A stretch of 64,000 nucleotides of DNA from Chryseobacterium rhizoplanae (GTDB lineage: Bacteria > Bacteroidota > Bacteroidia > Flavobacteriales > Weeksellaceae), in assembly GCF_900182655.1 (NCBI RefSeq), contig NZ_FXTC01000007.1, positions 62,001-126,000 on the forward strand, in the 5' to 3' direction. The notes beneath the pieces were generated by a model. That model had not been told where the DNA came from and did not search any database. It saw only the letters and a program-made list of their open reading frames with translations. Both the position numbers and the translations under genes were made by a program. The stretch's first letter is position 1, and every line of letters begins with the position of its first letter. Shown in pieces: positions 1-9,907 of the stretch.

Positions 1-1
1 A

Positions 2-943
2 ATAGGAATTTTGTCTTTCTTTCATGAAGCAACTCATAAGCTTTCAAAAATTTCTGAAGTTTCTACCAGTTTCGCAGAATTAGATGAAAGACTTGAAACG
101 TCTTTTGTAGAGCTGAAAGATATTATTTCTGAACTGGAGCATGCTGCCGAAAGAGTTGAAATCAATCCTGAAAATCTGGTATATCTTACCGATCTTAATA
201 ATAAAATCAACGCCTTATTTCTTAAACATAATGTTTCAGATCTTAATGAACTGATTGAGATCAGAAACCAGCTGGCAGGAGATCAGAAAGGAGCTTCTGA
301 ACTGGAGCTACAGATTGAAGAAACGGAAGAGGGTATTGCTCAAAAAGAAAAAACACTTCAAAGTCTCGCTGTAAAGCTTTCAAAGAACAGGCATAAAAAT
401 ATTCCTGTCTTCATCAAAAAAGCGGAAGGTCTTCTGAAAAAATTAGGCCTTGAAAAAGCTAAAGTTGATATAGAGCTGCAGGATGCTGAGGAATTCAATC
501 CGTTTGGAAAAGAAAATATCCAGCTGTTATTCCAGGCTAATTCGGGCTTTCCTTTAAAACCAATTCAGACGGCTATTTCCGGAGGAGAAAGATCAAGGGT
601 AATGCTGGCCGTAAAAAAGATTATTGCAGAAAGTGATGAGCTTCCAACCCTTATTCTGGACGAAATTGACACCGGAGTTTCAGGAAAAGTTGCCGAGGAG
701 ATCGGAAACCTTATGAGAGAAATGTCTGAAGACATGCAGCTGATCGTCATTTCACACCTGGCGCAGGTTGCTGCAAAAGGAAACGATAACTATAAAGTGG
801 TAAAGCAGGATATTTCCGGCAGAACACAATCTACTATAATTCCTTTGAGCAACGAAGAAAAACTGAACGAAATTGCCCAGCTACTTTCCGGAAGCAAAAT
901 TACGGAAGCTGCTCTGGCACAGGCAAAAGAGCTTATTGGATAA
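2..943 (+). CDS. recN: DNA repair protein RecN, C-terminal part (gene cut by window start)
   Basis: The reading frame is open to the left edge, so this is the 3' part of a longer gene; the N-terminal Walker A half lies outside the window. Visible are the end of the long coiled coil and the C-terminal ATPase half: the ABC signature SGGERSR (around base 578-600) and the Walker B/D-loop LILDEIDTGVSG (around 652-690), followed by ISHLAQVAA with the switch histidine. RecN is an SMC-like ATPase that binds DNA ends and helps cohesion during double-strand break repair in the cytoplasm. A TTG at base 11 is only an internal codon, not a start. The next gene begins 73 bases downstream on the same strand. 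Confidence 0.95.
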   Translation: MGILSFFHEATHKLSKISEVSTSFAELDERLETSFVELKDIISELEHAAERVEINPENLVYLTDLNNKINALFLKHNVSDLNELIEIRNQLAGDQKGASELELQIEETEEGIAQKEKTLQSLAVKLSKNRHKNIPVFIKKAEGLLKKLGLEKAKVDIELQDAEEFNPFGKENIQLLFQANSGFPLKPIQTAISGGERSRVMLAVKKIIAESDELPTLILDEIDTGVSGKVAEEIGNLMREMSEDMQLIVISHLAQVAAKGNDNYKVVKQDISGRTQSTIIPLSNEEKLNEIAQLLSGSKITEAALAQAKELIG

Positions 944-1016
944 CTATATAATTCTATTTTCTTTAAAAAATTGTAACATATTTTACATTATATTTACTAA
1001 TGTAAAAAACTAACAT

Positions 1017-2483
1017 ATGTTTCTAAAGTTCCTTAAGCTTGAAATAAAAAGCTTCTTCCGTGGTACATCTTTAGGGATCAATCTGACCATGAAAATCCTC
1101 CGTTTTATCGGAATACTTTATTTCGTGGGCTGTCTTGTAGGTGGGGCTTTTATCGCTTTTTTCTACGTGCAGGAGGAAATGCATCAGAATCCTTTGAAGA
1201 TGGTTTCAAAATTCATGATTGTTGCCTGGATTATTGATCTTGTTCTTAAATATCTCTGGCAGGAAATTCCCACACAGAATATCAAACCGTTTCTTACGAT
1301 GAATATCCGGAAGAATACATTGGTTAATTATATGCTGGCCAAAACTTTTCTTTCAGCATTCAGCTGGCTGAGTTCTTTATTCTTTATCACATTTTCATTC
1401 ATTGCCTTATTCAACGGATATAGTATCTTAGGAGTATTGGTGTGGCTTATAGGAGTGATTTCATTACTCTACCTGAATAATTTCCTCAACATTTTCTTTA
1501 ATGGTAAAGAAACGTTGGCGGTGATCATAGGAGTATGCCTTTTGGGTATAGGAATGTTGGGATATTATAAAATAATTCCGGTTCTGTCTTATTCCGAATC
1601 TGTTTTCTTCAGTTTTTATGAGAAGCCATACTTTGCGCTGATACCTGTTGCTTTGTTCGTAATGCTGTGGTGGATTTGTTTCCGGTACCTTCGTAATGAA
1701 TTTTATCTTGACCAAGGGCTGGAAGCCAAGAAAACAGTAGGGAAAACAGAAAATATTGCTTTCCTGAACAATTATGGAGTTATCGGAACATTCATCAATA
1801 ATGATATTAAAATGCTGAGGCGTAATAAAGTACCCAAGGGTATTTTGCTGGGAAGCTTTATGTTTCTGTTCTACGGACTGCTGATGTTTACTTCTTCAAT
1901 GTATAAAACACCTGCAATGATGATGTTTATGGGACTTTTTGTAACAGGAGGTTTTCAGTTTCTGTTCGGGCAGAGAGTTCCCGCTTTTGACAGTTCCTAT
2001 TATCCATTGATGATGACCCTGAATGTTCCTTATAAAGAATATTTAAAAGCGAAATGGTGGCTGATGAATATTGTGACGGGAATTTCTATCATTATAGCGC
2101 TTTGCTATGCCTACTTTGGCTGGGAAGTCTACGTTACTTTTTTTGCCGCAGGATTATATAATATTGGTGTGAATTCTCAATTTACCCTATGGTCCGGTGC
2201 TTTCAATAAAACTCAGATTGATCTTAATACAAAAGAGAAAAGATTGGGACAGAAAGGGAGCTTCAATATGATCGCTATGCTTTTGCTGATTCCTAAAATG
2301 CTTCTTCCGATGGGAGTATTTGCCTTAACAAAATATTTATGGGGAATTACCGGAGGAGTGATAAGCATTGCAATTATCGGTATTGTAGGGTTTTTCCTGA
2401 GAGAGAAAATCTTCGATATTATCGTAAAACTTTACAAAAAAGAAAAATACAGCACACTGGATGCATTTAAAAATATAAGTTAA
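1017..2483 (+). CDS. DUF5687-type ABC transporter permease
   Basis: A 488-residue polytopic membrane protein with about ten to twelve hydrophobic segments, rich in Phe, Leu and Ile. Its sequence matches my recollection of the DUF5687 family of Bacteroidota, which act as the membrane part of simple ABC exporters. The next gene, only 3 bases downstream, is an ATP-binding subunit, which strongly suggests that the two form one transporter in the inner membrane. The substrate cannot be told from the sequence. The start ATG follows an AT-rich leader of about 70 bases after recN. Confidence 0.8.
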   Translation: MFLKFLKLEIKSFFRGTSLGINLTMKILRFIGILYFVGCLVGGAFIAFFYVQEEMHQNPLKMVSKFMIVAWIIDLVLKYLWQEIPTQNIKPFLTMNIRKNTLVNYMLAKTFLSAFSWLSSLFFITFSFIALFNGYSILGVLVWLIGVISLLYLNNFLNIFFNGKETLAVIIGVCLLGIGMLGYYKIIPVLSYSESVFFSFYEKPYFALIPVALFVMLWWICFRYLRNEFYLDQGLEAKKTVGKTENIAFLNNYGVIGTFINNDIKMLRRNKVPKGILLGSFMFLFYGLLMFTSSMYKTPAMMMFMGLFVTGGFQFLFGQRVPAFDSSYYPLMMTLNVPYKEYLKAKWWLMNIVTGISIIIALCYAYFGWEVYVTFFAAGLYNIGVNSQFTLWSGAFNKTQIDLNTKEKRLGQKGSFNMIAMLLLIPKMLLPMGVFALTKYLWGITGGVISIAIIGIVGFFLREKIFDIIVKLYKKEKYSTLDAFKNIS

Positions 2484-2486
2484 GCC

Positions 2487-3203
2487 ATGATCAACATACA
2501 AAATTTATCTAAAACATACGGAACAGCAACGGTTCTTAATATCGAACATCTTGAAATTCCAAACGGGGAAACATTTGGTCTCGTGGGAAATAACGGAGCA
2601 GGAAAAACTACTCTTTTCAGTCTGATGCTGGATCTGATTCAGGCTACTACAGGATCTGTAAGCATTGATGGAGTTAAAGTAGCTGAATCTGAAGCATGGA
2701 AAAATAAAGTTTCAGCCTTTGTAGACGATACATTTCTTATCGGCTATCTTACTCCTGAGGAATATTTTTACTTCATTGGAGAGCTGAGAGGGCAGAACAA
2801 AGCATCAGTAGATGAGTTTCTGAAGCCTTTTCACGATTTTTTCAATGGAGAAATCCTTAAATCCGGGAAATATGTCCGTGACCTTTCAAAGGGTAATCAG
2901 AAAAAAGTAGGAATTGTAGGGGCAATTATTGGAAACCCTGAGATTATTATCCTGGATGAGCCTTTTGCCAACCTCGATCCATCCACACAGATCAAACTGA
3001 AAAATCTGATCAAGGAATTATCAAAACAGGACGGTGTTACTTTCCTGATATCCAGTCATGATCTTTCCCATACAACGGAAGTCTGCAACAGAATTGTGGT
3101 AGTGAACAAAGGGCTTCTGGTAAAAGATATTCAGACCAATCCGGAAACTTTGAAAGATCTGGAACAATATTTTGCAGATCAGGTTTCTGTTTCGGATATT
3201 TAA
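2487..3203 (+). CDS. ABC transporter ATP-binding protein
   Basis: A 238-residue nucleotide-binding subunit. Seen in order: Walker A GNNGAGKTT (about residue 34-42), a signature that is DLSKGNQKK rather than the classic LSGGQ, Walker B IIILDEPFANLD, and the H-loop ISSHDL. It should drive the DUF5687 permease encoded directly upstream (3-base gap), and belongs to the CcmA/multidrug-type exporters by sequence style. The DyP peroxidase gene follows after 18 bases, so the three genes are probably one operon. The substrate is unknown. Confidence 0.92.
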   Translation: MINIQNLSKTYGTATVLNIEHLEIPNGETFGLVGNNGAGKTTLFSLMLDLIQATTGSVSIDGVKVAESEAWKNKVSAFVDDTFLIGYLTPEEYFYFIGELRGQNKASVDEFLKPFHDFFNGEILKSGKYVRDLSKGNQKKVGIVGAIIGNPEIIILDEPFANLDPSTQIKLKNLIKELSKQDGVTFLISSHDLSHTTEVCNRIVVVNKGLLVKDIQTNPETLKDLEQYFADQVSVSDI

Positions 3204-3221
3204 TACCACAAAAAAAGAGGT

Positions 3222-4160
3222 ATGAATACGATAGAATCGCAGAATGTTACAGACTATCCAAACAGCAACACTATTTTCATGGTCTGGAAACTTAACGAAA
3301 GCCCACAGCTGAAAGATATTTTTCAGGAGTTGTGTGCTTTGGTTTTAAATCTTAATAACTCAGTTTTCAACCGTTTTCCGGATAGCAGAGCAAGCTGCGT
3401 AATGGGAATTGGTGCTGAAGCATGGAGAAAACTTGAACTTCCGACACCACCACCAAAGGAGTTAATCAATTTTGAAGAAATAAAAGGAATAAAACATACG
3501 GCTGTTTCCACTCCCGGAGATCTTCATTTTCATTTGAGAGCTGATAACAAAAGCCTGATTTTCGATATGGCTGTTGAAATATCAAAGCTATTGAGCTCAG
3601 TGGCCGAAAGTATTCTGGAAATTCATGGATTCAAATATTGGGATGCACGTTCGATTCTTGGCTTTGTAGACGGAACTGAAAACCCGCATGGAGATGACCG
3701 TGATTATTTTGCAAAAATCGGAGATGAAGACCTTCAGTACAAAGGCGGAAGCTACCTTTTTGTTCAGAAATACCTTCACAATATGGATGCCTGGAAAGGG
3801 CTTTCCACGGAAGATCAGGAAAAAGTAATCGGAAGATCAAAAGAGAATGATATTGAAATGTCTGATGATGTAAAACCTTCCAACTCACACATTGCTTTGG
3901 CCAATATCGAAGGGGAGAATGGGGAAGAATTGAAAATCGTAAGAGATAATATGCCATTTGGAAATCCTTCTACGAATGAGTTTGGAACTTATTTTATTGC
4001 CTATTCAAGTACATTTTCGACAACAAAAAAAATGTTAACCCAAATGTTCATAGGTGATCCTCCGGGAAATTATGACAGAATTTTAGATTTCAGTACAGCA
4101 GTTACAGGAACGCTTTTCTTTGTTCCTACTAGAAATATGCTTGATGAATTCTCAGGATAA
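3222..4160 (+). CDS. Dyp-type heme peroxidase
   Basis: A 312-residue DyP-family peroxidase. The diagnostic GxxDG motif is GFVDG at residues 147-151, with D150 the distal acid. A histidine in NSHIALANIEG (about residue 225) is the likely proximal heme ligand and an arginine in KIVRDNMPFG (about residue 240) the distal arginine. There is no signal peptide or Tat motif, so it is expected in the cytoplasm, as in YfeX-like members. It oxidises phenolic compounds or porphyrinogens with hydrogen peroxide; the natural substrate is unknown. It follows the ABC exporter genes by 18 bases and is followed by a terminator, so it is the last gene of that operon. Confidence 0.93.
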   Translation: MNTIESQNVTDYPNSNTIFMVWKLNESPQLKDIFQELCALVLNLNNSVFNRFPDSRASCVMGIGAEAWRKLELPTPPPKELINFEEIKGIKHTAVSTPGDLHFHLRADNKSLIFDMAVEISKLLSSVAESILEIHGFKYWDARSILGFVDGTENPHGDDRDYFAKIGDEDLQYKGGSYLFVQKYLHNMDAWKGLSTEDQEKVIGRSKENDIEMSDDVKPSNSHIALANIEGENGEELKIVRDNMPFGNPSTNEFGTYFIAYSSTFSTTKKMLTQMFIGDPPGNYDRILDFSTAVTGTLFFVPTRNMLDEFSG

Positions 4161-4165
4161 AATAG

Positions 4166-4198
4166 AAAAGCTGCCTCACTCTGAGACAGCTTTTTTTT
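4166..4198 (+). terminator. Rho-independent terminator after DyP peroxidase
   Basis: A 13-base-pair stem with one mismatch (arms AAAAGCTGCCTCA and TGAGACAGCTTTT, loop CTC) is followed by a run of T. It closes the ABC transporter/peroxidase operon. Confidence 0.85.
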
Positions 4199-4286
4199 GT
4201 TTTGTTGAGTAGTACAAATAAATTTTTTCAAAAACATTGTAACCTTTTTTTGTTTTAATTGTCTTTAGTATAGAAACAGCATAAGC

Positions 4287-4847
4287 ATGAAACTTTTGTT
4301 CGGAAATAAAAAGAATGATTTGTTGAGCCTCCTGAAAAAACAGGATCCGGCTGCACAGAAGATTTTCTATGAACAGAATGTAAAGAGATTCCTGAGTGTG
4401 AGTAAAAGCTATGTTAGCGATTTATATCAGGCAGAAGATTGTCTCATAAAAGCGTTCTGTAAAATTTTTAAGCACATAGAAAGCTTCAGAGGAGAATCAA
4501 ACCTGGATAGCTGGGCAAGAAGAATTGTCGTGAATGAATGCCTGAATTTTATCAAAAGCCATAAAACAGTATTCTATCTGGATGAGATCAACCAATCCTT
4601 TCATGAAGATATCCATGAACCGGAGATTGATTGTGACTTTAATGCACAAGACCTTTTGGATCAGCTTCCCGATGCCTACAGAATGGTTTTTAACCTGTAC
4701 GTGCTGGAAGGATATTCTCATCAGGAAATTGCTGATACTTTGCAGATTTCAATAACTGTCAGCAAAACACAGCTGTTCAGAGCAAAAGAAAAATTAAGAA
4801 AGATCTACTTTCAACAACAAAAAAAAGTGAGAAATGAAAACGTTTAA
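4287..4847 (+). CDS. ECF-type RNA polymerase sigma factor
   Basis: A 186-residue sigma-70 family protein with region 2 (YQAEDCLIKAFCKIFKHIESF, residues about 48-70, and the following LDSWARRIVVNECLN) and region 4 (LPDAYRMVFNLYVLEGYSHQ, then an HTH, about residues 130-180). Such factors direct RNA polymerase to envelope or stress genes and are held inactive by a membrane anti-sigma factor. The next gene overlaps by 14 bases and encodes a single-pass membrane protein, which fits that role. A terminator separates the operon from the peroxidase gene upstream. Confidence 0.92.
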   Translation: MKLLFGNKKNDLLSLLKKQDPAAQKIFYEQNVKRFLSVSKSYVSDLYQAEDCLIKAFCKIFKHIESFRGESNLDSWARRIVVNECLNFIKSHKTVFYLDEINQSFHEDIHEPEIDCDFNAQDLLDQLPDAYRMVFNLYVLEGYSHQEIADTLQISITVSKTQLFRAKEKLRKIYFQQQKKVRNENV

Positions 4848-5445
4848 AGATAATATTGAATTTGAGATCAAAAAGCAGATTGAGGAAAGAGAAATTACTC
4901 CTTCACGTGATCTGTGGTCTGAAATTGATCTTCAGAACAGCAATAATTACCGCTCCAAATCAAAAATCAACTGGTTTTTAGTGGCTGCATGTCTGATGTT
5001 GACATTGAGTTTAGGAGCCGTTCTCCTTTTTCTTAATCAGCCTTCAGAAATCCAACCGGAAATTGTAAAGCAAACAAGAAAAAAGACTTCAGAAGAAATT
5101 ATAAAAAATTCTGTTCAGAATAATGCTCCGCTGGCTGCTCAGAATAATGATAAAAAGGAAATAAAAATAACAACACCTTCCCAGGATAAAGAAGAAGTGA
5201 TTTCTGCAGTAGCAATAGGTCAAAATAAACTTATTCCCAGAGAAACCACAGTAAAGAAACCGGAAATTCCTCAGATTTCTAATCCTAAACTTCTGGCAAA
5301 AGCTGATTCTTTGAAAACTCCGGTTAAAAAGAAAAAATATGTAGACCCTTCTACCCTTCTTTTTTCCGTAGAACATAAGGATGTCATTGAAAAAACAAAA
5401 GATGGAAGCAACGTGGCTACTACTATTGATTTGAATGCCAGATAA
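4834..5445 (+). CDS. Single-pass membrane protein, probable anti-sigma factor
   Basis: A 203-residue protein with a soluble N-terminal part (about 45 residues), one transmembrane helix (WFLVAACLMLTLSLGAVLLF, about residues 48-67) and a low-complexity Lys/Glu/Gln-rich periplasmic tail. It overlaps the sigma-factor gene by 14 bases, so the two are translationally coupled. The layout and the topology fit a regulator that holds the sigma factor at the inner membrane, but the N-terminal zinc-finger anti-sigma motif is not visible, so the role is inferred from context only. Confidence 0.65.
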   Translation: MKTFKDNIEFEIKKQIEEREITPSRDLWSEIDLQNSNNYRSKSKINWFLVAACLMLTLSLGAVLLFLNQPSEIQPEIVKQTRKKTSEEIIKNSVQNNAPLAAQNNDKKEIKITTPSQDKEEVISAVAIGQNKLIPRETTVKKPEIPQISNPKLLAKADSLKTPVKKKKYVDPSTLLFSVEHKDVIEKTKDGSNVATTIDLNAR

Positions 5446-5475
5446 TTTATCCGTAAAAAAATAAAAATTAATAAT

Positions 5476-6516
5476 ATGATCAAGAAATTAATCGTAATGG
5501 GAATGCTGTGCTCTATTTCAGCATCATTACAGGCACAAAAGGCACTGAATATTAATTTGTCTTCTAAAAAAGACACGGAAGTAAGTCCTATTGTAAAAGA
5601 GAAAGTAGAAGAATATGCTACGAAGATCAATGCCATCATTCAGGAAGAAAAAAAGCTTATGGAGGACGAGCTTGTCGTTTTGCAGGCAAGAAACCTTGAT
5701 AAAGCAGATTTTGACAGAGAGAAAGCTCAGATTGCAGACCGTTATTCTGAGAAAATGGATAAAAGAATTGATGAACTTGGATTTGATCTGGATGACGTTA
5801 TTCAGAAACAGGTAAGATATTCACTTTTGAATACAGATGTTACTTCCAAAGAAGAGCTCAAAGAAAAGTTGTTGAAAAAATTTCGTCCCAGCAGAAGCTT
5901 TACAGGATATTTCTCTTACGGAATCATGACTCTGACGAACAGTTCTCCTGATAATGACCTGGATAAAAACATCGGATATGCCAACAATCTGGAATTTGGC
6001 CTGAAACTGAACTATCAGCTTAGCAGAACAAGCCCGTGGGCCGTTATTTCCGGATTAGGATTTTCCTGGAGGACTGTCAGAACAGACAACAATATGTACT
6101 TTACAAAAAGTGCTGATCAGGGAGTTGCTTTAACACAAGCCAATGAAAACCTTGATAAAAGTAAACTGAGAACAGGCTATATTATCGTTCCTCTGGGTAT
6201 ACAGTATAATTTTTCCAAACTTAAAAATGCCGGAATGGATATCCAGTACAGAAGCTATTACAAAGGATTTAAAGTAGGAGCCAATGTGTATGGAGGGGTG
6301 AAAATGTCTACCAATAACATTGTAAAAGGAAATGACGGAGAAACCAGAGACCGCGGAAATTATCAGGTAAATCCTTTTGTGTATGGGGCTCAGCTTACTT
6401 TCTCTTATAACAACGTCAGTGTATTTGTTAAAAAAGATTTCAGCAACTTCTTTAAAGACAGTTACTTTAAAAATGATAAAGCATTAATATTCGGCTTAAG
6501 CATCGGATTAGATTAA
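5476..6516 (+). CDS. Secreted protein with coiled coil and outer-membrane beta-barrel-like C-terminus
   Basis: A 346-residue protein with a signal peptide (cleavage near SLQAQKA, residue about 20). Residues 35-115 are charged and helical and likely form a coiled coil. From about residue 140 the sequence shows alternating hydrophobic/polar strands and an aromatic-rich C-terminus as in outer-membrane beta-barrels (PorT/OmpA-like style). It is 30 bases downstream of the membrane regulator and probably forms one operon with the sigma factor, which suggests an envelope-stress circuit that includes a structural target gene. I do not recognise a named family. Confidence 0.7.
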   Translation: MIKKLIVMGMLCSISASLQAQKALNINLSSKKDTEVSPIVKEKVEEYATKINAIIQEEKKLMEDELVVLQARNLDKADFDREKAQIADRYSEKMDKRIDELGFDLDDVIQKQVRYSLLNTDVTSKEELKEKLLKKFRPSRSFTGYFSYGIMTLTNSSPDNDLDKNIGYANNLEFGLKLNYQLSRTSPWAVISGLGFSWRTVRTDNNMYFTKSADQGVALTQANENLDKSKLRTGYIIVPLGIQYNFSKLKNAGMDIQYRSYYKGFKVGANVYGGVKMSTNNIVKGNDGETRDRGNYQVNPFVYGAQLTFSYNNVSVFVKKDFSNFFKDSYFKNDKALIFGLSIGLD

Positions 6517-6536
6517 ATAACCATTGATAGTAAACT

Positions 6537-6567
6537 AAAAACTCCGGGAAAGCTCCCGGAGTTTTTG
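6537..6567. terminator. Bidirectional terminator between convergent genes
   Basis: A perfect stem ACTCCGGGA / TCCCGGAGT with an AAGC loop, flanked by A on the left and T on the right. It lies between the plus-strand outer-membrane gene and the minus-strand fumarase gene and can serve both. Confidence 0.9.
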
Positions 6568-6589
6568 TTATAGTTAACGTAGAAAAGTC

Positions 6590-7984
6590 TTACTTTAAAC
6601 TTCCTACCATATCTTCCGGTTTTACCCATTCGTCAAACTGTTCAGCTGTTAAAAGGCCAAGATTAATAGCTTCTTCTTTCAATGTTGTTCCGTTTTTATG
6701 AGCTGTTTTAGCAATTTTAGCTGCATTTTCGTATCCGATATGAGTGTTTAAAGCGGTAACAAGCATTAATGATTTGTCTACAAGCTCTTTAATTCTCTCG
6801 TGATTCGGTTCAATGCCTACAGCACAGTGATCATTGAAAGAAATACATGCATCAGCGATCAATTGGGCAGATTGCAGGAAATTGTAAGCCATTACCGGTT
6901 TGAAAACATTCAGTTCATAATTTCCCTGGGTTCCGGCAAACGAAATTGTTGTATCATTTCCTAAAACCTGGGCACAAACCATGGTCATAGCTTCATTCTG
7001 AGTTGGATTTACTTTCCCTGGCATAATAGACGATCCCGGTTCATTTTCAGGAATATGAATTTCCCCGATGCCGGAACGTGGTCCTGATGCCAGTAATCTG
7101 ATATCCTGAGCAATTTTATATAAAGACACCGCAAGTTGTTTCAAGGCACCATGGCTTTCTACAATAGCATCATGAGCAGCAAGCGCTTCAAACTTGTTTT
7201 CAGCAGTAACAAAAGGATGTTTCGTAAACTGAGCAATGTATTCAGCCACCTTTACATCATAGCCGCTAGGGGTATTCAGCCCTGTTCCTACAGCTGTTCC
7301 GCCTAAGGCAAGTTCAGAAAGGTGAGGTAATGTATTTTTTAAAGCTCTCAATCCGAATTCCAGTTGTGCCACATATCCGGAAAATTCCTGTCCCAGAGTA
7401 AGCGGTGTGGCATCCATTAAATGGGTTCTCCCGATTTTTACAACATCTTTAAAGGCCTTTGACTTTTCAGCCAGCGTATTTTTTAATTTCTCCACTGCCG
7501 GAATGGTTACTTCCACTACTTTTGTGTAAGCCGCAATGTGCATGGCAGTAGGATACGTATCATTGGATGACTGGGATTTGTTGACGTCATCATTCGGGTG
7601 GATTTCAGATTTTTCACCTAACGTTCCGCCGTTGTTGACGTGTGCCCTGTTTGAAATTACTTCATTGACATTCATGTTCGATTGTGTTCCGGAGCCCGTC
7701 TGCCAGATCACCAAAGGAAACTGGTCGTTAAGTTTTCCCTCCAGAATTTCATCACATACCCTGGCGATCATATCTCTTTTTTCAGCAGGAAGTACTCCCA
7801 GATCAGTATTTGTATACGCTGCTGCCTTTTTCAGATAAGCAAAAGCTTCAATGATTTCATGCGGCATTGAACCTTCAGGTCCTATTTTAAAATTGTTTCT
7901 GGAACGTTCTGTCTGTGCACCCCAAAGTTTGTCTGCAGGTACCTGCACTTCTCCCATGGTGTCTTTTTCTATTCTGTAATTCAT
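6590..7984 (-). CDS. fumC: Fumarate hydratase class II (FumC)
   Basis: A 464-residue member of the fumarase/aspartase superfamily, the normal length for FumC. It interconverts fumarate and malate in the citric acid cycle without an iron-sulfur cluster. The superfamily signature [11 protein letters not shown] is present, as are [12 protein letters not shown] with the conserved histidine region and [14 protein letters not shown] substrate-binding sequence (seen as [13 protein letters not shown]). It is transcribed away from a class I fumarase gene that starts 222 bases away, so the cell has both the oxygen-stable and the Fe-S type of enzyme at one locus. Confidence 0.97.
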   Translation of the reverse strand: MNYRIEKDTMGEVQVPADKLWGAQTERSRNNFKIGPEGSMPHEIIEAFAYLKKAAAYTNTDLGVLPAEKRDMIARVCDEILEGKLNDQFPLVIWQTGSGTQSNMNVNEVISNRAHVNNGGTLGEKSEIHPNDDVNKSQSSNDTYPTAMHIAAYTKVVEVTIPAVEKLKNTLAEKSKAFKDVVKIGRTHLMDATPLTLGQEFSGYVAQLEFGLRALKNTLPHLSELALGGTAVGTGLNTPSGYDVKVAEYIAQFTKHPFVTAENKFEALAAHDAIVESHGALKQLAVSLYKIAQDIRLLASGPRSGIGEIHIPENEPGSSIMPGKVNPTQNEAMTMVCAQVLGNDTTISFAGTQGNYELNVFKPVMAYNFLQSAQLIADACISFNDHCAVGIEPNHERIKELVDKSLMLVTALNTHIGYENAAKIAKTAHKNGTTLKEEAINLGLLTAEQFDEWVKPEDMVGSLK

Positions 7985-8182
7985 AATGGTTGAAATTTAT
8001 ATGATCTTTTATTCTAAGCCATAAATATGTTGATATTATTCATGTTTTATGAAAAAATAATGTTTTGGCTTCGTTTATTTATCTTCTATAAAGGTACTTA
8101 TAAACTCAGAAACCTCCAATTTATAATCATTATAAATATCAATTTAAATGACTGATTTTACTCATATTTTTTTAATGAGCCG

Positions 8183-8190
8183 TATTTTTG
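8183..8190 (+). promoter_or_regulatory. -7 promoter element for class I fumarase
   Basis: TATTTTTG fits the Bacteroidota -7 consensus TAnnTTTG and lies 16 bases before the ATG. No good TTTG -33 element is visible at the usual spacing. Confidence 0.55.
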
Positions 8191-8206
8191 CACAAACAAA
8201 AATTGA

Positions 8207-9814
8207 ATGGACTTTAGATATCAGGATCCGTATCCAATTCAGAAAGATGATACGGTGTATAAGAAGCTTACATCAGATTATGTAAAGGTTGAAAAACTGG
8301 GTGAAAGAGAAATTTTAACAATTGATCCGAAAGGGCTGGAGCTGTTAGCCGAAGAAGCTATGGCGGATGTTTCTTTCATGCTTCGTTCTTCACACCTGGA
8401 AAGCCTTAGAAGAATCATTGATGATCCTGAAGCTACAGATAATGACAGATTCGTTGCTTATAACCTTTTACAAAACGCTGCAGTAGCCGTTGAGGGAGCT
8501 CTTCCTTCATGCCAGGATACGGGAACAGCTATCGTAATGGGAAAGAAAGGAGAAAATGTATACACAGGAGTAGAGGATGGGGAATACCTGAGCAAAGGAA
8601 TTTTCAATACCTATCAGAAAAGAAACTTAAGATATTCTCAGGTAGTTCCTTTGACCATGTTTGATGAGAAGAATTCAGGATCTAACCTTCCTGCGCAGAT
8701 TGATATCTATGCCAAAAAAGGAGATTACTACGAATTCTTATTCTTAACAAAAGGAGGAGGTTCAGCCAATAAAACATTCTTATACCAAAAAACGAAATCT
8801 TTATTGAACGAAAAATCTCTTGAAGAGTTCGTTAAAGAAAGAATTTCAGACTTGGGAACAGCTGCCTGCCCGCCTTACCACTTAGCATTGGTAATCGGAG
8901 GAACTTCAGCAGAAGCAAACCTTGCGGCAGTAAAGAAAGCATCAGCAAAATACTATGACCACCTTCCAACAGAAGGAAATGAGGCCGGACAGGCATTCAG
9001 AGACCTTGAATGGGAAGCAAAAGTTCAGAAAATCTGCCAGGAAAGTGCCATCGGAGCTCAGTTTGGAGGAAAATACCTTACTCATGATGTAAGAGTGATC
9101 AGACTTCCGAGACATGCAGCATCTTGCCCTGTAGGAATGGGTGTTTCCTGTTCTGCGGATAGAAACATTAAAGGGAAAATTACAAAAGAAGGGATCTTCC
9201 TTGAGCAGTTGGAGCAGGATCCAAAAAGATTCTTACCTGATACACCTCCACACTTAGAAGAGGCAGTTGAGATTAACCTGAATAAACCAATGCCGGAAAT
9301 TCTTGCAGAACTATCCAAATATCCGATCAAAACAAGATTGAAACTGAACGGGACATTGATCGTAGCAAGAGATATTGCACACGCAAAAATTAAAGAAATC
9401 ATTGACAGTGGTAAACCAATGCCTGAATATTTCAAAAATCACCCAATCTACTACGCAGGACCTGCAAAAACTCCGGAAGGAATGGCTTCAGGAAGCTTCG
9501 GGCCTACTACAGCAGGGAGAATGGACGTTTATGTGGATGAATTCCAAAGCCACGGTGGAAGTATGATCATGCTGGCAAAAGGGAACAGAAGTAAAGATGT
9601 TACCAATGCCTGTCATAAATACGGAGGTTTCTACCTTGGATCCATCGGAGGGCCGGCTGCTATTCTTGCCAAAGACAATATTGTGTCTGTAGATGTAGTA
9701 GACTTCCCGGAATTAGGAATGGAAGCGGTAAGAAAAATTGAAGTAAAAGACTTCCCTGCATTCATTATCTCTGATGATAAAGGCAACGATTTCTTCGCAA
9801 ATCTTGCTCACTAA
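8207..9814 (+). CDS. fumA: Fumarate hydratase class I (iron-sulfur type)
   Basis: A 535-residue single-chain class I fumarase, similar in length to E. coli FumA/FumB. The three cysteines that bind the 4Fe-4S cluster are visible at C102 ([11 protein letters not shown]), C221 ([11 protein letters not shown]) and C315 (GVSCSADRN); each sits three positions before its E. coli counterpart (105, 224, 318). It hydrates fumarate to malate in the citric acid cycle and is expected to be sensitive to oxygen and superoxide. It lies head-to-head with fumC. Codon use is that of a well-expressed gene. Confidence 0.95.
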   Translation: MDFRYQDPYPIQKDDTVYKKLTSDYVKVEKLGEREILTIDPKGLELLAEEAMADVSFMLRSSHLESLRRIIDDPEATDNDRFVAYNLLQNAAVAVEGALPSCQDTGTAIVMGKKGENVYTGVEDGEYLSKGIFNTYQKRNLRYSQVVPLTMFDEKNSGSNLPAQIDIYAKKGDYYEFLFLTKGGGSANKTFLYQKTKSLLNEKSLEEFVKERISDLGTAACPPYHLALVIGGTSAEANLAAVKKASAKYYDHLPTEGNEAGQAFRDLEWEAKVQKICQESAIGAQFGGKYLTHDVRVIRLPRHAASCPVGMGVSCSADRNIKGKITKEGIFLEQLEQDPKRFLPDTPPHLEEAVEINLNKPMPEILAELSKYPIKTRLKLNGTLIVARDIAHAKIKEIIDSGKPMPEYFKNHPIYYAGPAKTPEGMASGSFGPTTAGRMDVYVDEFQSHGGSMIMLAKGNRSKDVTNACHKYGGFYLGSIGGPAAILAKDNIVSVDVVDFPELGMEAVRKIEVKDFPAFIISDDKGNDFFANLAH

Positions 9815-9857
9815 TTAGTTTAAAATGAAAATAAATAATAAAATAGAGCACTGATCT

Positions 9858-9889
9858 TTTGTGTAAAAAAGAAAAAAGCTTTATTTTTG
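9858..9889 (+). promoter_or_regulatory. Bacteroidota-type promoter for small membrane protein
   Basis: TTTG at 9858-9861 and TATTTTTG at 9882-9889, separated by 20 bases, match the TTTG / TAnnTTTG consensus. This decides the start of the next gene: a TTG inside the -7 box cannot be the start codon. Confidence 0.75.
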
Positions 9890-9907
9890 CCTAAAATCTT
9901 AAAGAGA

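Noticed and set aside
3231..3957. Several antisense frames inside the DyP peroxidase gene
   Set aside because: They are shadows of the strongly supported plus-strand gene.
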